From positions 390,818-454,817 of the forward strand of contig JAHRCV010000003.1 of NCBI GenBank assembly GCA_019083985.1: a stretch of DNA of 64,000 bases, read 5' to 3'. Made by a program: the position numbers and the translations under genes. This DNA comes from Rhizobiales bacterium TNE-4 (GTDB lineage: Bacteria; Pseudomonadota; Alphaproteobacteria; Rhizobiales; Beijerinckiaceae). Positions 1 through 10,608 of the stretch are shown here, in pieces; position 1 is the stretch's first letter; every line of letters begins with the position of its first letter. The notes below the pieces were generated by a model. The model ran no database searches and had not been told where the DNA came from. It saw only the letters and a program-made list of their open reading frames with translations.

Positions 1-1742
1 GTGACAATACGGTCGCTATAATCATCAAGGATCGTTTCGAGCGAAAGTGGCGCTGCCGCCAGAATAAGGGCAGAGACGCCGCCGCCCGTGATTTCGGCAA
101 TGGCCAAGAACGGTTCGCGTGCCAAGGCATCATGCGGTTCGACCATGGCACCACGGCCATTCGCCATCACGAATGTGCCTTGCGTCCCGCGCGCCTTGGC
201 AATGCGATCGGGAAAACCGAGCGCAATCACTGCACCCGCGCGCTCAGAGGGCGCGTCATCAGGCGTGCCGCCCGCAATCTTCACCCATTGGCGTGCCATG
301 CGTCGTAGATCATCGGCGCGCCCGCCACGCTCGCGTCGGAACCGGTCGAGACGATGACGCAGATCGCTACCATCGCCACCCAAGCCGCGCTCGGAGAGAA
401 GCGCAGCGATTTCAGCGGCGAGCAACGCTTCACCATGGGGCACGGCATCGATCACCATACGGGCTAAACGAACAGGAAGAGGCAGTGCACGCAGTTTCTT
501 ACCCGTTGGAGTGAGACGATTGTCGTCATCAAGCGCGCCGAGTTCGTGCAACAGCGCGCGTGCTTCTTTCAACGCCGGTGCGGGTGGCGGATCGAGAAAA
601 GCAAGTCGCGTCGGATCGCTTTCGCCCCACGCCGCACAATCAAGCAACAGGCCCGATAAATCGGCCGAGAGAATTTCTGGCCGGGCAAAGGGCTCCATTG
701 CACCTTCGGCCGCCTGCTCCCAAAGCCGATAGCAAAGCCCCGGCTCTGTGCGCCCGGCGCGGCCGCGGCGTTGATCAGCCGCGGCGCGCGATACACGCAC
801 GGTTTCAAGCCGCGTCAATCCGAGATTAGGTTCGAAACGTGGCACGCGTGCCAGTCCTGAATCGACGACGACACGGACGCCTTCGATCGTCAGCGAGGTT
901 TCGGCAATCGACGTCGCAAGCACGATCTTGCGTGCGCCTTGTGGTGCTGGCGCAATCGCGGCGCGCTGTGCGGCGGGATCCATCGCGCCATAGAGCGGCG
1001 CGACGATGATGCCGGGGGACTTCACCTTTTCGTCGAGCAGGCGCGCGACGCGCGTGATCTCACCTTGCCCGGGTAGAAACGCGAGGATCGAGCCGGTTTC
1101 CTCACGCAAGGCACGCAGGATGGCATCAACCATCTGGTCATCGATGCGGCGCGTGGCATCGCGACCGAGCCACACGGTCTCGACCGGAAATGCGCGCCCT
1201 TCAGATTCGATGATGGGCGCATCGCCGAGAAGAGCCGCAACGCGCGCGCCATCAAGCGTGGCTGACATCGGCATGATGCGGAGATCCTCGCGCAACGCGG
1301 CCTGCGTATCGAGCGCGAGCGCCAAGCCAAAATCGGCATCGAGTGAGCGTTCGTGAAATTCGTCGAACAGAACAGCAACAATCCCATCCAGCGCCGGATC
1401 GTCGAGGATCATCCGCGTGAAAATGCCCTCGGTGATGACTTCAATCCGCGTCTTGCCGCTGACGCGTGTGTCGAGCCGTGTCCTGAGGCCGACCGTGTCG
1501 CCCACCTTCTCCCCAAGCGTCGCGGCCATGCGCTCGGCGGACGCGCGCGCGGCCAGCCGTCGCGGCTCCAGAACGAGGATACGGCCGCGCTTGAGCTGCG
1601 GGTGGTCGAGGAGCGCCAACGGCACACGAGTAGTCTTGCCTGCCCCCGGCGGCGCCACCAGCACTGCTCGGTTATGCGTTTTGAGCGCGGCGGCAATGTC
1701 GCCCAGAACGGCATCAATCGGCAGGGGCGCGTCGAAAATCAT
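1..1742 (-). CDS. hrpB: ATP-dependent helicase HrpB, N-terminal part (cut by window edge)
   Basis: This is a DExH-box RNA/DNA helicase of the HrpB family; its cellular role is poorly defined. Reading leftward from the ATG at 1742, about 580 codons stay open to base 1. The Walker A motif GAGKT lies at residues 33-37, the DEFH form of the DEAH box at 127-130, SAT at 160-162, and a motif VI-like QRRGRAGRTEPG further on. Full-length HrpB is about 820 residues, so roughly the last 240 are outside the window. The frame has no internal stop. The gene stands alone here, 150 bases from the next gene, which runs the other way. Identity is clear from the motifs and the family's overall pattern. Confidence 0.93.
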   Translation of the reverse strand, partial: MIFDAPLPIDAVLGDIAAALKTHNRAVLVAPPGAGKTTRVPLALLDHPQLKRGRILVLEPRRLAARASAERMAATLGEKVGDTVGLRTRLDTRVSGKTRIEVITEGIFTRMILDDPALDGIVAVLFDEFHERSLDADFGLALALDTQAALREDLRIMPMSATLDGARVAALLGDAPIIESEGRAFPVETVWLGRDATRRIDDQMVDAILRALREETGSILAFLPGQGEITRVARLLDEKVKSPGIIVAPLYGAMDPAAQRAAIAPAPQGARKIVLATSIAETSLTIEGVRVVVDSGLARVPRFEPNLGLTRLETVRVSRAAADQRRGRAGRTEPGLCYRLWEQAAEGAMEPFARPEILSADLSGLLLDCAAWGESDPTRLAFLDPPPAPALKEARALLHELGALDDDNRLTPTGKKLRALPLPVRLARMVIDAVPHGEALLAAEIAALLSERGLGGDGSDLRHRLDRFRRERGGRADDLRRMARQWVKIAGGTPDDAPSERAGAVIALGFPDRIAKARGTQGTFVMANGRGAMVEPHDALAREPFLAIAEITGGGVSALILAAAPLSLETILDDYSDRIV

Positions 1743-1892
1743 GTCCGAGCAATGGCCTAAGCCGTTCCGCCCGGCAAGACCCGGTGGGGCCGCGTTTTCG
1801 ACTTCGGGCAAAGCTTGCAAAACGCCAAACTAAGACTTTGCTGTTTTGCAAAATGTCTTTTCAAGCGCCCGGTCCATCCCTAGATTCAGGGC

Positions 1893-2192
1893 ATGAGCAA
1901 GCCTCCACGTCCGAACATCATCTCTCTGGCAGAAGCCCGTGCCGCCCGTCAGGCGGAGCGCGAAGCTGCCTCGCAGGCAGCCGAGGATGAAGGTGGCCAT
2001 GATGCGCTCGATGCGCTTGCCGCCGAACTCGTCGCGTTGCTGGATACCGGCAGCCTCGGCGATCCGGATACAGCGGCGGCCATCCTTATCACGGCGGCGC
2101 TCGACACGCTGATCGAGGCTTATGGCGAGGATGAGGGGGCCGAGACGGCCTATACCTTGCTGGACGAGTGCATCAACGAGCGGGATTCATAA
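1893..2192 (+). CDS. small acidic protein of unknown function
   Basis: A 99-residue protein that I cannot assign to a named family. It begins with a basic, alanine-rich helix (residues about 8-25), followed by an acidic, helical remainder rich in Ala, Asp and Glu. It has no signal peptide, membrane segment or Cys. The C-terminal half (from about residue 36) reads like one small helical domain. It is divergent from hrpB and converges on rmuC with 6 bases between the stops. Codon use and frame are consistent with a real gene. A proline-rich start and absence of catalytic motifs leave function open. Confidence 0.7.
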   Translation: MSKPPRPNIISLAEARAARQAEREAASQAAEDEGGHDALDALAAELVALLDTGSLGDPDTAAAILITAALDTLIEAYGEDEGAETAYTLLDECINERDS

Positions 2193-2198
2193 TCCGCT

Positions 2199-3419
2199 TC
2201 AGCGCGACGCGGTCCGCTGATCGAGCGGAAAAAGGCCGCCTTCAGGCGCAAGCACCGGCGGGGCCGGAACAGCAGCGGGCGCATCGCCAAATTCCATCGC
2301 CTCGATCCGGTCCCCACGCTTCACCACCTTGTCGGCTGACACGATGATGGCGGCGACATCTTCATTCGCTTGCCGGAAATGGCCTTCGAGCTTGCCAACC
2401 CGGTCACGCAAACGCCCGACATCGTCGAGAATTTTGCGCACTTCATCCTGAATGAGATGCGCCGCTTCGCGCATTTTGGAATCGCGCACGATAGCCTGCA
2501 TCACTTGAATCGCCATGGTCAGCAGCGAAGGCGAGACCACAAGGATGCGAGCGCGATGCGCCTTTTGCACCTGATCGTCGAAATGCTCCATCAAATCGGC
2601 ATAGATTGATTCTGACGGGACAAAGAGGATCGCAATATCCTGCGTTTCTCCCGGAATAAGATATTTGCCTGCAATATCTTTGATATGGTTTTGCATGTCG
2701 GTCCGCACGCGCGCTGAAGCAGCTTTGCGGTCTTCATCGCTGCGTGCTTCACGGAAAGCGGCAAAACCCTCAAGCGGAAACTTCGCATCGACGATCAAAG
2801 GGCGCGTATCGCCCGGCAGATGAATGACACAATCAGGCCGCGAGCGATTGCTCAGCGTGGCTTGGAACTCGAACGCGCCATGTGGCAAGCCATCCTTGAC
2901 GATCGCTTCCATCCGGCCTTGGCCGAAGGCACCGCGCGATTGCTTGTTGGCGAGAATATCCTTCAGCGTCAGCACTTCGCTCGTCAGCGTGTTGAGATTT
3001 TTCTGCGCTTGATCGATCAGCGCCAGTCTCTCATTGAGTTTGGCCAGATTTTCGAGCGTGCTGGTGGCGTTTTCTTTCAGCCCATCGCCTAGTCGCGCAT
3101 TGAGGCTATCGATACGTTCAGCGAGCAACCGGGCAAGGTTGGTCTGGCGGCTCTCGAAGGTTTCGCCAATCTGCGAGACGCGCCCGCTCATTTGCGCCTG
3201 CGCCTGCAGCAACAGCGCCACCTTGTCATCAAGCTCACGCTGGCGCTCTGCAGCTGCAGCCGCTTCTTCCGCAAGACCGCGCCGCGCGCCCGAACCCCGC
3301 ATCACGGCCACGATCAGCAGCAGCGAGAGGAGGCCAAAGGCGAGCGCCAGCGTCTCGGCGGTGGAGAGTTGGCCTTGCAGTAGCCGGTCGAAAAAGACGG
3401 AAACGATGTTCGGAGCCAT
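2199..3419 (-). CDS. rmuC: DNA recombination protein RmuC
   Basis: RmuC family proteins limit DNA inversions at short repeats in E. coli and carry a nuclease-like fold. This 406-residue copy has the expected layout. There is one N-terminal membrane segment at about residues 22-40 and a long coiled coil at about 50-155 (several Glu/Arg/Leu heptads). The conserved RmuC core lies at about 165-365, with the VDAKFPLE and [10 protein letters not shown] segments typical of the family. The tail is Pro/Ala rich and probably disordered. The gene is divergent from def, with 98 bases between the start codons that must hold both promoters. Confidence 0.93.
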   Translation of the reverse strand: MAPNIVSVFFDRLLQGQLSTAETLALAFGLLSLLLIVAVMRGSGARRGLAEEAAAAAERQRELDDKVALLLQAQAQMSGRVSQIGETFESRQTNLARLLAERIDSLNARLGDGLKENATSTLENLAKLNERLALIDQAQKNLNTLTSEVLTLKDILANKQSRGAFGQGRMEAIVKDGLPHGAFEFQATLSNRSRPDCVIHLPGDTRPLIVDAKFPLEGFAAFREARSDEDRKAASARVRTDMQNHIKDIAGKYLIPGETQDIAILFVPSESIYADLMEHFDDQVQKAHRARILVVSPSLLTMAIQVMQAIVRDSKMREAAHLIQDEVRKILDDVGRLRDRVGKLEGHFRQANEDVAAIIVSADKVVKRGDRIEAMEFGDAPAAVPAPPVLAPEGGLFPLDQRTASR

Positions 3420-3517
3420 GGCCGGAGCCTAGCCGATTCCGTCATCGGGAACAAATACCGAACGTCTCGGTAAAGGGCTTTGACGCCGCCAGACGGAATG
3501 ACTATGTCGAGCCCATT

Positions 3518-4036
3518 ATGGCTTTGCGACCGATCATCATTCTGCCCGACCCCGTTCTGCGGGAGAAATCGACCCCGATTGTCAGGGTGGACGACGATGT
3601 GCGCGCGCTCGTCGCTGACATGTTCGAGACCATGTATGACGCCCCCGGCATCGGGTTGGCGGCCGTACAGGTCGGCATCACCAAGCGCATCGTCACCATC
3701 GATCTTGCCCGCGAAGGCGAAGAGAAGAAGCCGATGGTCTTCGTCAATCCGGAGATCGTCTGGTCGTCGGATGAGCAGTCGACCTATGAAGAGGGCTGCC
3801 TCTCGATCCCGCAATATTACGAAGAGGTCGAGCGTCCTGCCAAAGTCCGCGTCCGTTATCAGGACGAGAAGGGCGAAGCGCATGAGTTGGAAGCCGATGG
3901 TCTGCTCGCCACCTGCTTGCAACATGAGATCGACCATCTCGAAGGCAAACTCTTCATCGATCATCTATCGAAGCTGAAGCGCGACCGCGTGATCAAGAAA
4001 TTCCAGAAACAGGCCAAACGCGAGCACGAGTTCTGA
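3518..4036 (+). CDS. def: peptide deformylase
   Basis: Removes the formyl group from the N-terminal methionine of new proteins. All three family motifs are present: GIGLAAVQ at residues 44-51, EGCLS at 92-96 (metal ligand Cys94) and HEIDH at 136-140 (metal ligands His136 and His140, catalytic Glu137). The 172-residue length is normal. It is the first gene of a def-fmt-truA operon. Its TGA shares one base with the ATG of fmt, so the two are likely translationally coupled, which fits their opposite roles in the formyl-Met cycle. Confidence 0.97.
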   Translation: MALRPIIILPDPVLREKSTPIVRVDDDVRALVADMFETMYDAPGIGLAAVQVGITKRIVTIDLAREGEEKKPMVFVNPEIVWSSDEQSTYEEGCLSIPQYYEEVERPAKVRVRYQDEKGEAHELEADGLLATCLQHEIDHLEGKLFIDHLSKLKRDRVIKKFQKQAKREHEF

Positions 4037-4968
4037 TGGCGCTGCGCGTCGTCTTTATGGGCACGCCGGATTTTTCCGTGCCCACCCTCGCCGAGATTGT
4101 CGGCCAAGGCCATGACGTCGTTGCCGTCTATTCGCGCGCGCCAGCGCCGGCGGGGCGTGGCATGGAGTTGCGAAAATCGCCGGTGCATGTCGCTGCAGAA
4201 CGGTTTGGCATCGAGGTGCGCACGCCGAAGAATTTTCGCAATACGGATGATGTCGACGCGCTGGCCGCACTGGCCCCCGATCTGATCGTGGTTGTTGCCT
4301 ATGGCGTGATCCTGCCGCAAGCGGTGCTCGATATTCCGCCGCTTGGGTGCATCAATGTGCATGCGTCGCTTCTGCCACGCTGGCGCGGTGCAGCGCCGAT
4401 CCAGCGCGCCATCATGGCGGGCGATCAGGAAACCGGCGTGGCCATCATGCAGATGGAAGCCGGGCTTGATACGGGGCCTGTCGGTCTCGTCGAGAAGGTG
4501 GCGATCACGCCCGACATGACCGCCGGTGAATTGCATGATCGGTTGGCGCGCAGTGGTGCTGATGCGTTGGGGCGTGCGCTCGCTGCCCTGTCACGCGGCA
4601 CATTGGCTTTCACACCGCAGCCCGAAGACGGTGTGACCTACGCCAAAAAAATAACCAATGATGACGCGCGCATTGATTGGACGCAGTCTGCGCAAGCGGT
4701 ACACGACCATGTCCGTGGTCTTTCGCCCTTCCCCGGCGCGTTCTGCATGATCGCAGGTGCGAAGGGTCCTGAGCGCATGAAAATTCTGCGCACCGCACGT
4801 GCTGACGGACAGGGTACACCCGGGACCGCACTGGATGATCATTTGCTGATCGCATGCGGCGAGGGTGCGGTTCGCCTGCTCGACGTTCAGCGCGCAGGAT
4901 CAAAGCCGATGAAAGCCGAGGATCTCTTGCGTGGTTTTGCCGTCCCCACAGGCACGGTCTTGAGCTGA
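4036..4968 (+). CDS. fmt: methionyl-tRNA formyltransferase
   Basis: Transfers a formyl group from 10-formyl-tetrahydrofolate to initiator Met-tRNA. The catalytic segment [15 protein letters not shown] lies at residues 107-121, giving Asn107 and His109. Asp145 in GLDTG completes the triad by analogy with the E. coli enzyme. The C-terminal tRNA-binding domain follows from about residue 205. The 310-residue length is typical. The gene overlaps def and truA by one base each (TGATG junctions), so the three genes form one coupled operon. Confidence 0.97.
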   Translation: MALRVVFMGTPDFSVPTLAEIVGQGHDVVAVYSRAPAPAGRGMELRKSPVHVAAERFGIEVRTPKNFRNTDDVDALAALAPDLIVVVAYGVILPQAVLDIPPLGCINVHASLLPRWRGAAPIQRAIMAGDQETGVAIMQMEAGLDTGPVGLVEKVAITPDMTAGELHDRLARSGADALGRALAALSRGTLAFTPQPEDGVTYAKKITNDDARIDWTQSAQAVHDHVRGLSPFPGAFCMIAGAKGPERMKILRTARADGQGTPGTALDDHLLIACGEGAVRLLDVQRAGSKPMKAEDLLRGFAVPTGTVLS

Positions 4969-5714
4969 TGCCGCGCTATCGGCTCATCATTGAATATCAA
5001 GGCTCGGCCTATGTTGGCTGGCAATTTCAGGACAATGGCCGCTCCGTGCAGGGCGCAATCGAAGCCGCGCTGAAAGCCTTCACGCATGAAGAGGTGCGGG
5101 TGCATGGCGCAGGCCGTACCGATGCAGGCGTGCACGCAACCGGACAAGTTGCCCACATCGATCTCTCGCGCGAATGGGACCCGTTGAAACTGCGCGAAGC
5201 GCTCAATGCATGGCTCAACTATGATGCAATTGCCATTCTTGATGTGACGCCGGTGGATGATGAATTTCACGCGCGTTTTTCAGCAACAGGGCGTCACTAC
5301 ATTTACCGCATCATTGATCGCCGTGCGAAATTGACCTTCGACAAGGGTCGCGCCTGGCATATCAAATGGCGACTCGATGCGGACGCTATGCACGAAGCGG
5401 CGCAACGGCTTGTCGGAAAGCATGATTTCACGACCTTTCGTGCTGCCGAATGCCAAGCAGCATCGCCCGTGAAAACGCTGACGCAGCTTGATGTCACGCG
5501 TATTGGTGATGAGGTGCGTATCGTCGCTTTTGCGCGCTCCTTCCTGCATCATCAGGTGCGCTCCATCACCGGTTCGCTTGTCGAAGTGGGTTCTGGAAAA
5601 TGGACGGCGGATGATTTGCAGGCGGCGCTTGAAGCGCGTGATCGTACGCGGTGCGGCCCAATGGCGCCACCCGATGGGCTTTATCTCGTCAAAGTCGATT
5701 ACGACGCAAAATAG
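4968..5714 (+). CDS. truA: tRNA pseudouridine(38-40) synthase TruA
   Basis: Makes pseudouridine at positions 38-40 in the tRNA anticodon arm. The catalytic motif GRTDAGVHA contains Asp52, and the 248-residue length matches the family. I chose the ATG at 4968, which overlaps the fmt stop by one base. The open frame extends further upstream, but that stretch lies inside fmt. The last 16 bases overlap the end of dapE tail to tail, so the two convergent transcripts share their 3' ends without room for a separate terminator. Confidence 0.97.
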   Translation: MPRYRLIIEYQGSAYVGWQFQDNGRSVQGAIEAALKAFTHEEVRVHGAGRTDAGVHATGQVAHIDLSREWDPLKLREALNAWLNYDAIAILDVTPVDDEFHARFSATGRHYIYRIIDRRAKLTFDKGRAWHIKWRLDADAMHEAAQRLVGKHDFTTFRAAECQAASPVKTLTQLDVTRIGDEVRIVAFARSFLHHQVRSITGSLVEVGSGKWTADDLQAALEARDRTRCGPMAPPDGLYLVKVDYDAK

Positions 5715-6862
5715 CGTTCTATCACGCCTTCATAGATCTTCGCCAAAGCGTCGATCTCAGCCGCGTCTGCGTGTTCATCGATCTGATGCATGGTCTTGCC
5801 GGTCAGGCCAAATTCAATCACCGGCCCGTGCTGGCAAATGAAGCGCGCATCGGACGTACCACCCGTTGTCGAGAGCTGCGGCTTGATGCCTGTCATCTCT
5901 TCAATGGCGGCCGCCATTTTATCAACGAATGGTCCGGGTTGCGTCATGAAGGCAATGGCATTCGTTGGCTCGAAACGCGCCTCGTAACGGATGGAATTTC
6001 CCGCCGCCTTGTCGAGCCGTTTGCGGATCTCCGCTTCGAGCGTTTCAGGCGTCCAAATGTCATTGAAGCGGATATTGAACGTCGCTCGCACGGCGTTTGG
6101 AATTACATTCGTCGCTGTGTTGCCGACATCGATGGTGGTGAATTCGCAGTTCGTTGCACCGAAATGCGCTGTGCCTTGATCGAGCGGCTCTGCCAAGACG
6201 CCTTGCACGAGGCGCATCATGCCCGGGATCGGATTGTCGGCGAGATGCGGATAGGCGACGTGACCTTGCTTGCCTTGGACCACGATATGGCCGGTCAGTG
6301 AGCCGCGCCGCCCGATCTTGATCATGTCGCCAAGGCGCTCGGGATTGGTGGGTTCGCCGAGAATGCAATGGTCGAATGTTTCGCCCTTCGCCTTCATCCA
6401 GTCGAGCACTTTCACCGTGCCATTGATGGCAGGACCTTCTTCATCACCTGTGATGAGAAAACCAATCGAGCCACCAAAATCAGGATGCGTATCGATGAAG
6501 CGCAGTGCGGCGGAGATGGATGCTGCCACGCCGCCTTTCATGTCGGTAGCGCCACGGCCATATAGTTTGCCGTCGCGGATGTCGCCTGAGAAAGGCGGCA
6601 CGGTCCATTTCGTTTCATCGCCGACGGGGACAACATCAGTGTGCCCGGCAAAGAGAAGATGCGGCGTGCCGCGCCCGAAGCGTGCGTAGAGATTGTCGAC
6701 ATCCGGCGTGCCGTCCGCCGAAAAACGCAAGAAATGCGTTTCAAAACCGGCAGCGCCAAGAATGTCGGCGATGAGACGCAGCGCACCACCTTCGTCCGGC
6801 GTCACTGACGGACAACGGATCAGCGCCTGCGTCAGCGCAACGGCGTTGCGGGCGTCAAGCAT
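5699..6862 (-). CDS. dapE: succinyl-diaminopimelate desuccinylase
   Basis: Hydrolyses N-succinyl-LL-diaminopimelate in lysine and peptidoglycan precursor synthesis. It is a di-zinc M20 peptidase-fold enzyme. Metal ligands are visible in [11 protein letters not shown] (His74, Asp76), in RGATDMKGG (Asp107) and in GDEEGPA (catalytic Glu141/ligand Glu142). The length of 387 residues is normal. Its ATG shares a base with the dapD stop (TGATG), so dapD and dapE are coupled and encode acylation and deacylation steps of the same succinylase pathway. Confidence 0.97.
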   Translation of the reverse strand: MLDARNAVALTQALIRCPSVTPDEGGALRLIADILGAAGFETHFLRFSADGTPDVDNLYARFGRGTPHLLFAGHTDVVPVGDETKWTVPPFSGDIRDGKLYGRGATDMKGGVAASISAALRFIDTHPDFGGSIGFLITGDEEGPAINGTVKVLDWMKAKGETFDHCILGEPTNPERLGDMIKIGRRGSLTGHIVVQGKQGHVAYPHLADNPIPGMMRLVQGVLAEPLDQGTAHFGATNCEFTTIDVGNTATNVIPNAVRATFNIRFNDIWTPETLEAEIRKRLDKAAGNSIRYEARFEPTNAIAFMTQPGPFVDKMAAAIEEMTGIKPQLSTTGGTSDARFICQHGPVIEFGLTGKTMHQIDEHADAAEIDALAKIYEGVIERYFAS

Positions 6863-7704
6863 CAGTCGCGCAGGAGTTCGTTGATGGCCGTCTTCGAGCG
6901 GGTCTTTTCATCGACGCGCTTCACGATCACCGCACAATAGAGCGAGACGGTTTCGTTCGAGCCCTTGAGTTGTGTATTCGTCAGCGAGCCGGAGACAACG
7001 ACGGAATAGGGCGGCACATAACCCATATGGATTTCGCCGGTGGCGCGATCGACGATCTTGGTCGATTGGCCGATATAGACGCCCATGCCGAGCACCGAGC
7101 CTTCGCCGACGCGCACGCCTTCGACGACTTCTGAGCGCGCGCCGATAAAGCAGTTGTCTTCGATGATGACCGGATCGGCCTGCAACGGCTCAAGCACGCC
7201 ACCAATACCGACGCCGCCCGACAGATGCACATTCTTACCGATCTGTGCGCAGGAGCCGACGGTGGCCCATGTGTCGACCATCGTGCCTGAGTCAACGAAC
7301 GCGCCGATATTGACGAAGGATGGCATCAGCACGACGCCCGAAGCGATATGCGCGCCGCGGCGCACGGTGCAATTCGGCACGGCACGGAAACCGGCCTGCT
7401 GGAAGCGGCCTGCATCCCAGCCGTCGAATTTTGACGGCACCTTGTCGAACCACACCGATTCACCCGGGCCATGCTTGATGATGGTGTTGTCGTTGAGGCG
7501 GAAGGACAAAAGCACCGCCTTCTTCAGCCATTGATTGACTTTCCAGCCCGCGCCATCGCGCTCGGCCACACGCGCCTGCCCACTGTCGAGAAGCGCCAAA
7601 GCCTGTTCAACGCTGTCGCGGATCTCACCCTTGGTCGAGGCGCCAATTTCGGTGCGCTTTTCCCAGGCGGCATCAATGATCGAGGCAAGGGCGGCGTGCG
7701 ACAT
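6862..7704 (-). CDS. dapD: 2,3,4,5-tetrahydropyridine-2,6-dicarboxylate N-succinyltransferase
   Basis: Succinylates tetrahydrodipicolinate with succinyl-CoA, committing the cell to the succinylase branch of diaminopimelate synthesis. The left-handed beta-helix repeats are easy to see from about residue 105 to 220 (runs of hexapeptides such as GAFVDSG and IGVGGV). I chose the ATG at 7704, beginning MSHAAL, for a length of 280. An upstream in-frame start at 7755 would add 17 residues that do not look like the family. It lies directly upstream of dapE with a one-base overlap. Confidence 0.96.
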   Translation of the reverse strand: MSHAALASIIDAAWEKRTEIGASTKGEIRDSVEQALALLDSGQARVAERDGAGWKVNQWLKKAVLLSFRLNDNTIIKHGPGESVWFDKVPSKFDGWDAGRFQQAGFRAVPNCTVRRGAHIASGVVLMPSFVNIGAFVDSGTMVDTWATVGSCAQIGKNVHLSGGVGIGGVLEPLQADPVIIEDNCFIGARSEVVEGVRVGEGSVLGMGVYIGQSTKIVDRATGEIHMGYVPPYSVVVSGSLTNTQLKGSNETVSLYCAVIVKRVDEKTRSKTAINELLRD

Positions 7705-7770
7705 GGTTTCAGTCCCGTATTGGTCGTTTGGGGGTGAGGTCAGGTTTCCTAGCAACCGCAGGCGGCGCTG

Positions 7771-8532
7771 TCATCCCTTGGGCAGCGCCTGTGGCGGCCT
7801 GACGCCGCGCGCCGTCTCGATCTGCTCAAGGAAGCCCGCGAGATCCGTCGTCCGGTAATGGATATAGGGGGCTTCGGGGGCCGTTTGCTCGTGCAGCTCC
7901 CGGAACGGGTCCGCCACTTTCGGCAGGACCAGCACCGTCTTCATGCCGAGCGCGGCAGGGGCGACGAGGTTTTTTGCCAGATCCTCGAACATCGCCGCAC
8001 GACCGGGGTCGACATCGTGCTGTCTGAGGAATTTTTCATAGGTGCGGGTTTCGGGCTTCGGCACGAAATCGGCAGCGACGATGTCGAAAATCTCTTCGAA
8101 ATGATCGCGGATGCCGAGCTTGCGTGAAACATTTTCGGCATGTTGGCGCGAGCCATTGGTGAGGATCAGCTTGCGGCCCGGCAAGGCTTCGATCGCTTGC
8201 CCGAGCCGCGGATCAGGATCGACCAGCGACAGATCGATCTGATGCGCGAAATCGAGAAAATCATGCGGCGAGATCGCGTGCTCGTCCATCAAGCCTTTCA
8301 GCGTCGTGCCATAGCGCGTGTAATAATATTTCTGCAGCGCGCGGGCTGACAGCCCATCAAGCCCAAACATGTCCACGAGGAAGAGCGTGATACGCTGGTC
8401 AACCTGCGGCCAGAGCTGGCATTCATGCGGATAAAGCGTGTTATCGAGATCGAAGATCCAGACATTCACATCGTCGAAATGATGCGCTGTCTTAAGCGGC
8501 AGGGGGTCGGCGATGCGGCTTGTCTCCGTCAT
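7771..8532 (-). CDS. HAD-type pyrimidine 5'-nucleotidase
   Basis: A haloacid dehalogenase-superfamily phosphatase of the SDT1/PHM8-like pyrimidine 5'-nucleotidase group. Motif I, FDLDNTLYP, supplies Asp28 and Asp30; motif II is LILTNGS, motif III is the Lys of VPKPETRTYEKF, and motif IV is MFEDLAKNL. A helical cap sits between motifs I and II. The length is 253 residues. It sits between argB and dapD in a leftward run. The substrate is inferred from the subgroup only; dephosphorylation of UMP/CMP or another small phosphate ester is possible. Confidence 0.88.
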   Translation of the reverse strand: MTETSRIADPLPLKTAHHFDDVNVWIFDLDNTLYPHECQLWPQVDQRITLFLVDMFGLDGLSARALQKYYYTRYGTTLKGLMDEHAISPHDFLDFAHQIDLSLVDPDPRLGQAIEALPGRKLILTNGSRQHAENVSRKLGIRDHFEEIFDIVAADFVPKPETRTYEKFLRQHDVDPGRAAMFEDLAKNLVAPAALGMKTVLVLPKVADPFRELHEQTAPEAPYIHYRTTDLAGFLEQIETARGVRPPQALPKG

Positions 8533-8560
8533 GAATTCCCTTAGCGATTTGTCGTGTAAC

Positions 8561-9463
8561 TCACGGCCTAATCAGCGTGCCTGCGCCATGGTCGGTCAGC
8601 AATTCAAGAAGCACGGCGTGCGGCACCTTGCCATCGAGAATGACAACACCTTCAACGCCTGCTTCAATCGCATAGATGCAGGTTTCAACCTTTGGAATCA
8701 TGCCGCCTGAGATCGTGCCGTCCGCAATCAATTCGCGGATCTGGTTGACGGTCAATTCCTTGATCAGATTCTTGTTCTTGTCGAGCACGCCCGGCACATC
8801 GGTCAGAAGCAGAAGGCGCTTGGCTTTCAACGCGCCTGCAATCGCACCGGCAAACGTGTCTGCATTGACGTTGTATGTATTGCCGTCTGCGCCATTCGCC
8901 ACCGGCGCAAGAACGGGGATCACTTCACGGCCGAGTAGATTTTCGAGCACGCGCGGATCAACCTTGTCCGGCTCGCCGACAAAACCGAGATCGACTTCTT
9001 TTTCCGTTTTCGTTTCGGGATCGACAATGGTGCGCACCGCTTTTTTCGCGAGTACCATATTGCCGTCCTTGCCGCAGAGCCCGATGGCACGGCCGCCTTC
9101 ATTGTTGATGAAGCCGACGATCTGCTTGTTGATCTGTCCAGCCAACACCATCTCGACGACTTCCACCGTCGGCTTGTCGGTGATGCGCAGGCCCGCAGCG
9201 AATTCGCTCTTGATGCCAAGCTTGGCCAGCATCGCGCCGATCTGCGGGCCGCCGCCATGCACGACAACCGGGTTCACACCAGATTGCTCGAGCAGCACCA
9301 TGTCGCGTGCGAAATCACGCGCCACCTTCTCGTCGCCCATGGCATGGCCGCCATATTTCACCACCACAGTGGCTTCGTCGTAATGCAGCATGTGCGGAAG
9401 GGCCTGCACGAGAATTTCGGCCTGCAGGTGCGGGTCGGAATGGTCGGTCATCGCATCGTCCAT
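8561..9463 (-). CDS. argB: acetylglutamate kinase
   Basis: Phosphorylates N-acetylglutamate in arginine synthesis; member of the amino-acid kinase family. The first phosphate-binding loop appears as [10 protein letters not shown] near residue 35, and the second as [10 protein letters not shown] near 70. The substrate segment [10 protein letters not shown] and the C-terminal GMIPKVE motif follow. The length of 300 residues is usual. It is the upstream neighbour of the HAD phosphatase with 28 bases between them; shared transcription is likely but not shown. Confidence 0.97.
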   Translation of the reverse strand: MDDAMTDHSDPHLQAEILVQALPHMLHYDEATVVVKYGGHAMGDEKVARDFARDMVLLEQSGVNPVVVHGGGPQIGAMLAKLGIKSEFAAGLRITDKPTVEVVEMVLAGQINKQIVGFINNEGGRAIGLCGKDGNMVLAKKAVRTIVDPETKTEKEVDLGFVGEPDKVDPRVLENLLGREVIPVLAPVANGADGNTYNVNADTFAGAIAGALKAKRLLLLTDVPGVLDKNKNLIKELTVNQIRELIADGTISGGMIPKVETCIYAIEAGVEGVVILDGKVPHAVLLELLTDHGAGTLIRP

Positions 9464-9561
9464 GGAGCCGGCGCGAGAGGCCGGACGGAAAGGGGCAGGG
9501 TCAACGCCCGAACGGGCGACACCGTTCTAGAGCATCCCGGCCAAAAAACGAAAACGGAAAA

Positions 9562-9957
9562 TTATTCGCTCGGCGGCGGCTCGTTCCGCTTGCGCGGGGC
9601 CGTCAGAATGGCCCAACCCGAGAGAAGCCAGCCGCCGATCATGAGAAACCCACCGATCGGGGCGGCCATGGGGAAGAGCGGCATATGAAGAAAGGCACGC
9701 ACCGCCATATCGCCGGAGAAGAGTGCCGTGCCGCCCAAGAGCAGATAAGCACCGATCCGCCCGACCTGTTCGGCCACAAGACCAGTTTCGAGCGCAACGC
9801 CGAGCGCGATCAGCGCGGCTGCATGGATCATCAGGAATTGTGAGCCCGGCCCTAATGTCGAGCCGGGCATGGCGTGTCCCGCCAACGCCGCCATGATCAC
9901 GCCCAGCGCGCCATAAAGCGTGCCGATCAGCATCAGGAGGCGGTTGGGTCCACTCAT
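9562..9957 (-). CDS. DUF423 family membrane protein
   Basis: A 131-residue inner-membrane protein with four hydrophobic segments (about residues 7-27, 40-60, 68-88 and 93-115) and a short charged tail. The pattern GTLYGALGVIMAALAGHA near the N terminus is characteristic of DUF423 (YwdK/YgdD-like) proteins, whose function is unknown. Its start overlaps the engB stop by four bases (ATGA), so it is probably translated from the yidC-engB transcript. Confidence 0.88.
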   Translation of the reverse strand: MSGPNRLLMLIGTLYGALGVIMAALAGHAMPGSTLGPGSQFLMIHAAALIALGVALETGLVAEQVGRIGAYLLLGGTALFSGDMAVRAFLHMPLFPMAAPIGGFLMIGGWLLSGWAILTAPRKRNEPPPSE

Positions 9958-10607
9958 TTTCCACGCTCACGCAGGAGGCGGACGACCGCTTCGCGGAGAT
10001 CGGAAATCCCTTCGCCGGTCTCACTCGATGTGAGGATGATTTCGGGGAAGGCGGCTGGCCGTTTGGCCAGCACGGCGCGCGCAGCTTCAAGAGCCGGCTC
10101 GATTTCAGATTTCTTGAGTTCATCCGCCTTGGTGAGGACGAGCGCGTAAGACACGGCCGCCTCATCCAGCATGTCGAGCATTTCGGCATCGTTCGGCTTC
10201 ACGCCGTGGCGCGCATCGATCAGCACATAGACGCGATAGAGATTGGCGCGCCCGCGCAAATAGGCGCGTAGCATCGCATTCCATTTCGCGACCTTTTCCT
10301 TGCCGACCGCTGCATAGCCATAGCCCGGCATATCGACCAGCATGAAGCGGTCGCCGACATTGAAATAATTGAGCTGCTGCGTCCGGCCCGGTGTGTGCGA
10401 GGTCCGCGCCAGCGTTTTGCGGCCGGTGAGCGCATTCACAAGGCTCGATTTGCCAACATTGGAACGGCCGGCAAACGCGATCTCCGGCAGCCCCATGGGG
10501 GGCAGACCTTCAATCGTGTCCGCGCCCCATTTGAAATCGACCTCACCGGCGAAGAGTTTACGTGCTTCCTCCGGAAGGCCCCGCTCGATGGGATTGGGGC
10601 CGCTCAT
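9954..10607 (-). CDS. yihA: ribosome biogenesis GTP-binding protein EngB/YsxC
   Basis: A GTPase needed for assembly of the large ribosomal subunit. G1 is GRSNVGKS at residues 47-54, G3 is DMPGYG, and G4 is LTKADEL. The N-terminal extension and the 217-residue size fit the EngB family. The gene begins one base past the stop of yidC and overlaps the DUF423 gene at its 3' end, so the leftward order rpmH-rnpA-yidC-engB-DUF423 is probably one operon linking ribosome and membrane-protein biogenesis. Confidence 0.96.
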   Translation of the reverse strand: MSGPNPIERGLPEEARKLFAGEVDFKWGADTIEGLPPMGLPEIAFAGRSNVGKSSLVNALTGRKTLARTSHTPGRTQQLNYFNVGDRFMLVDMPGYGYAAVGKEKVAKWNAMLRAYLRGRANLYRVYVLIDARHGVKPNDAEMLDMLDEAAVSYALVLTKADELKKSEIEPALEAARAVLAKRPAAFPEIILTSSETGEGISDLREAVVRLLRERGK

Positions 10608-10608
10608 G

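Noticed and set aside
3314..3964. 216-codon minus-strand frame over the rmuC start and def
   Set aside because: def has all three catalytic motifs on the other strand. The frame also shares the rmuC start region and carries no domain.
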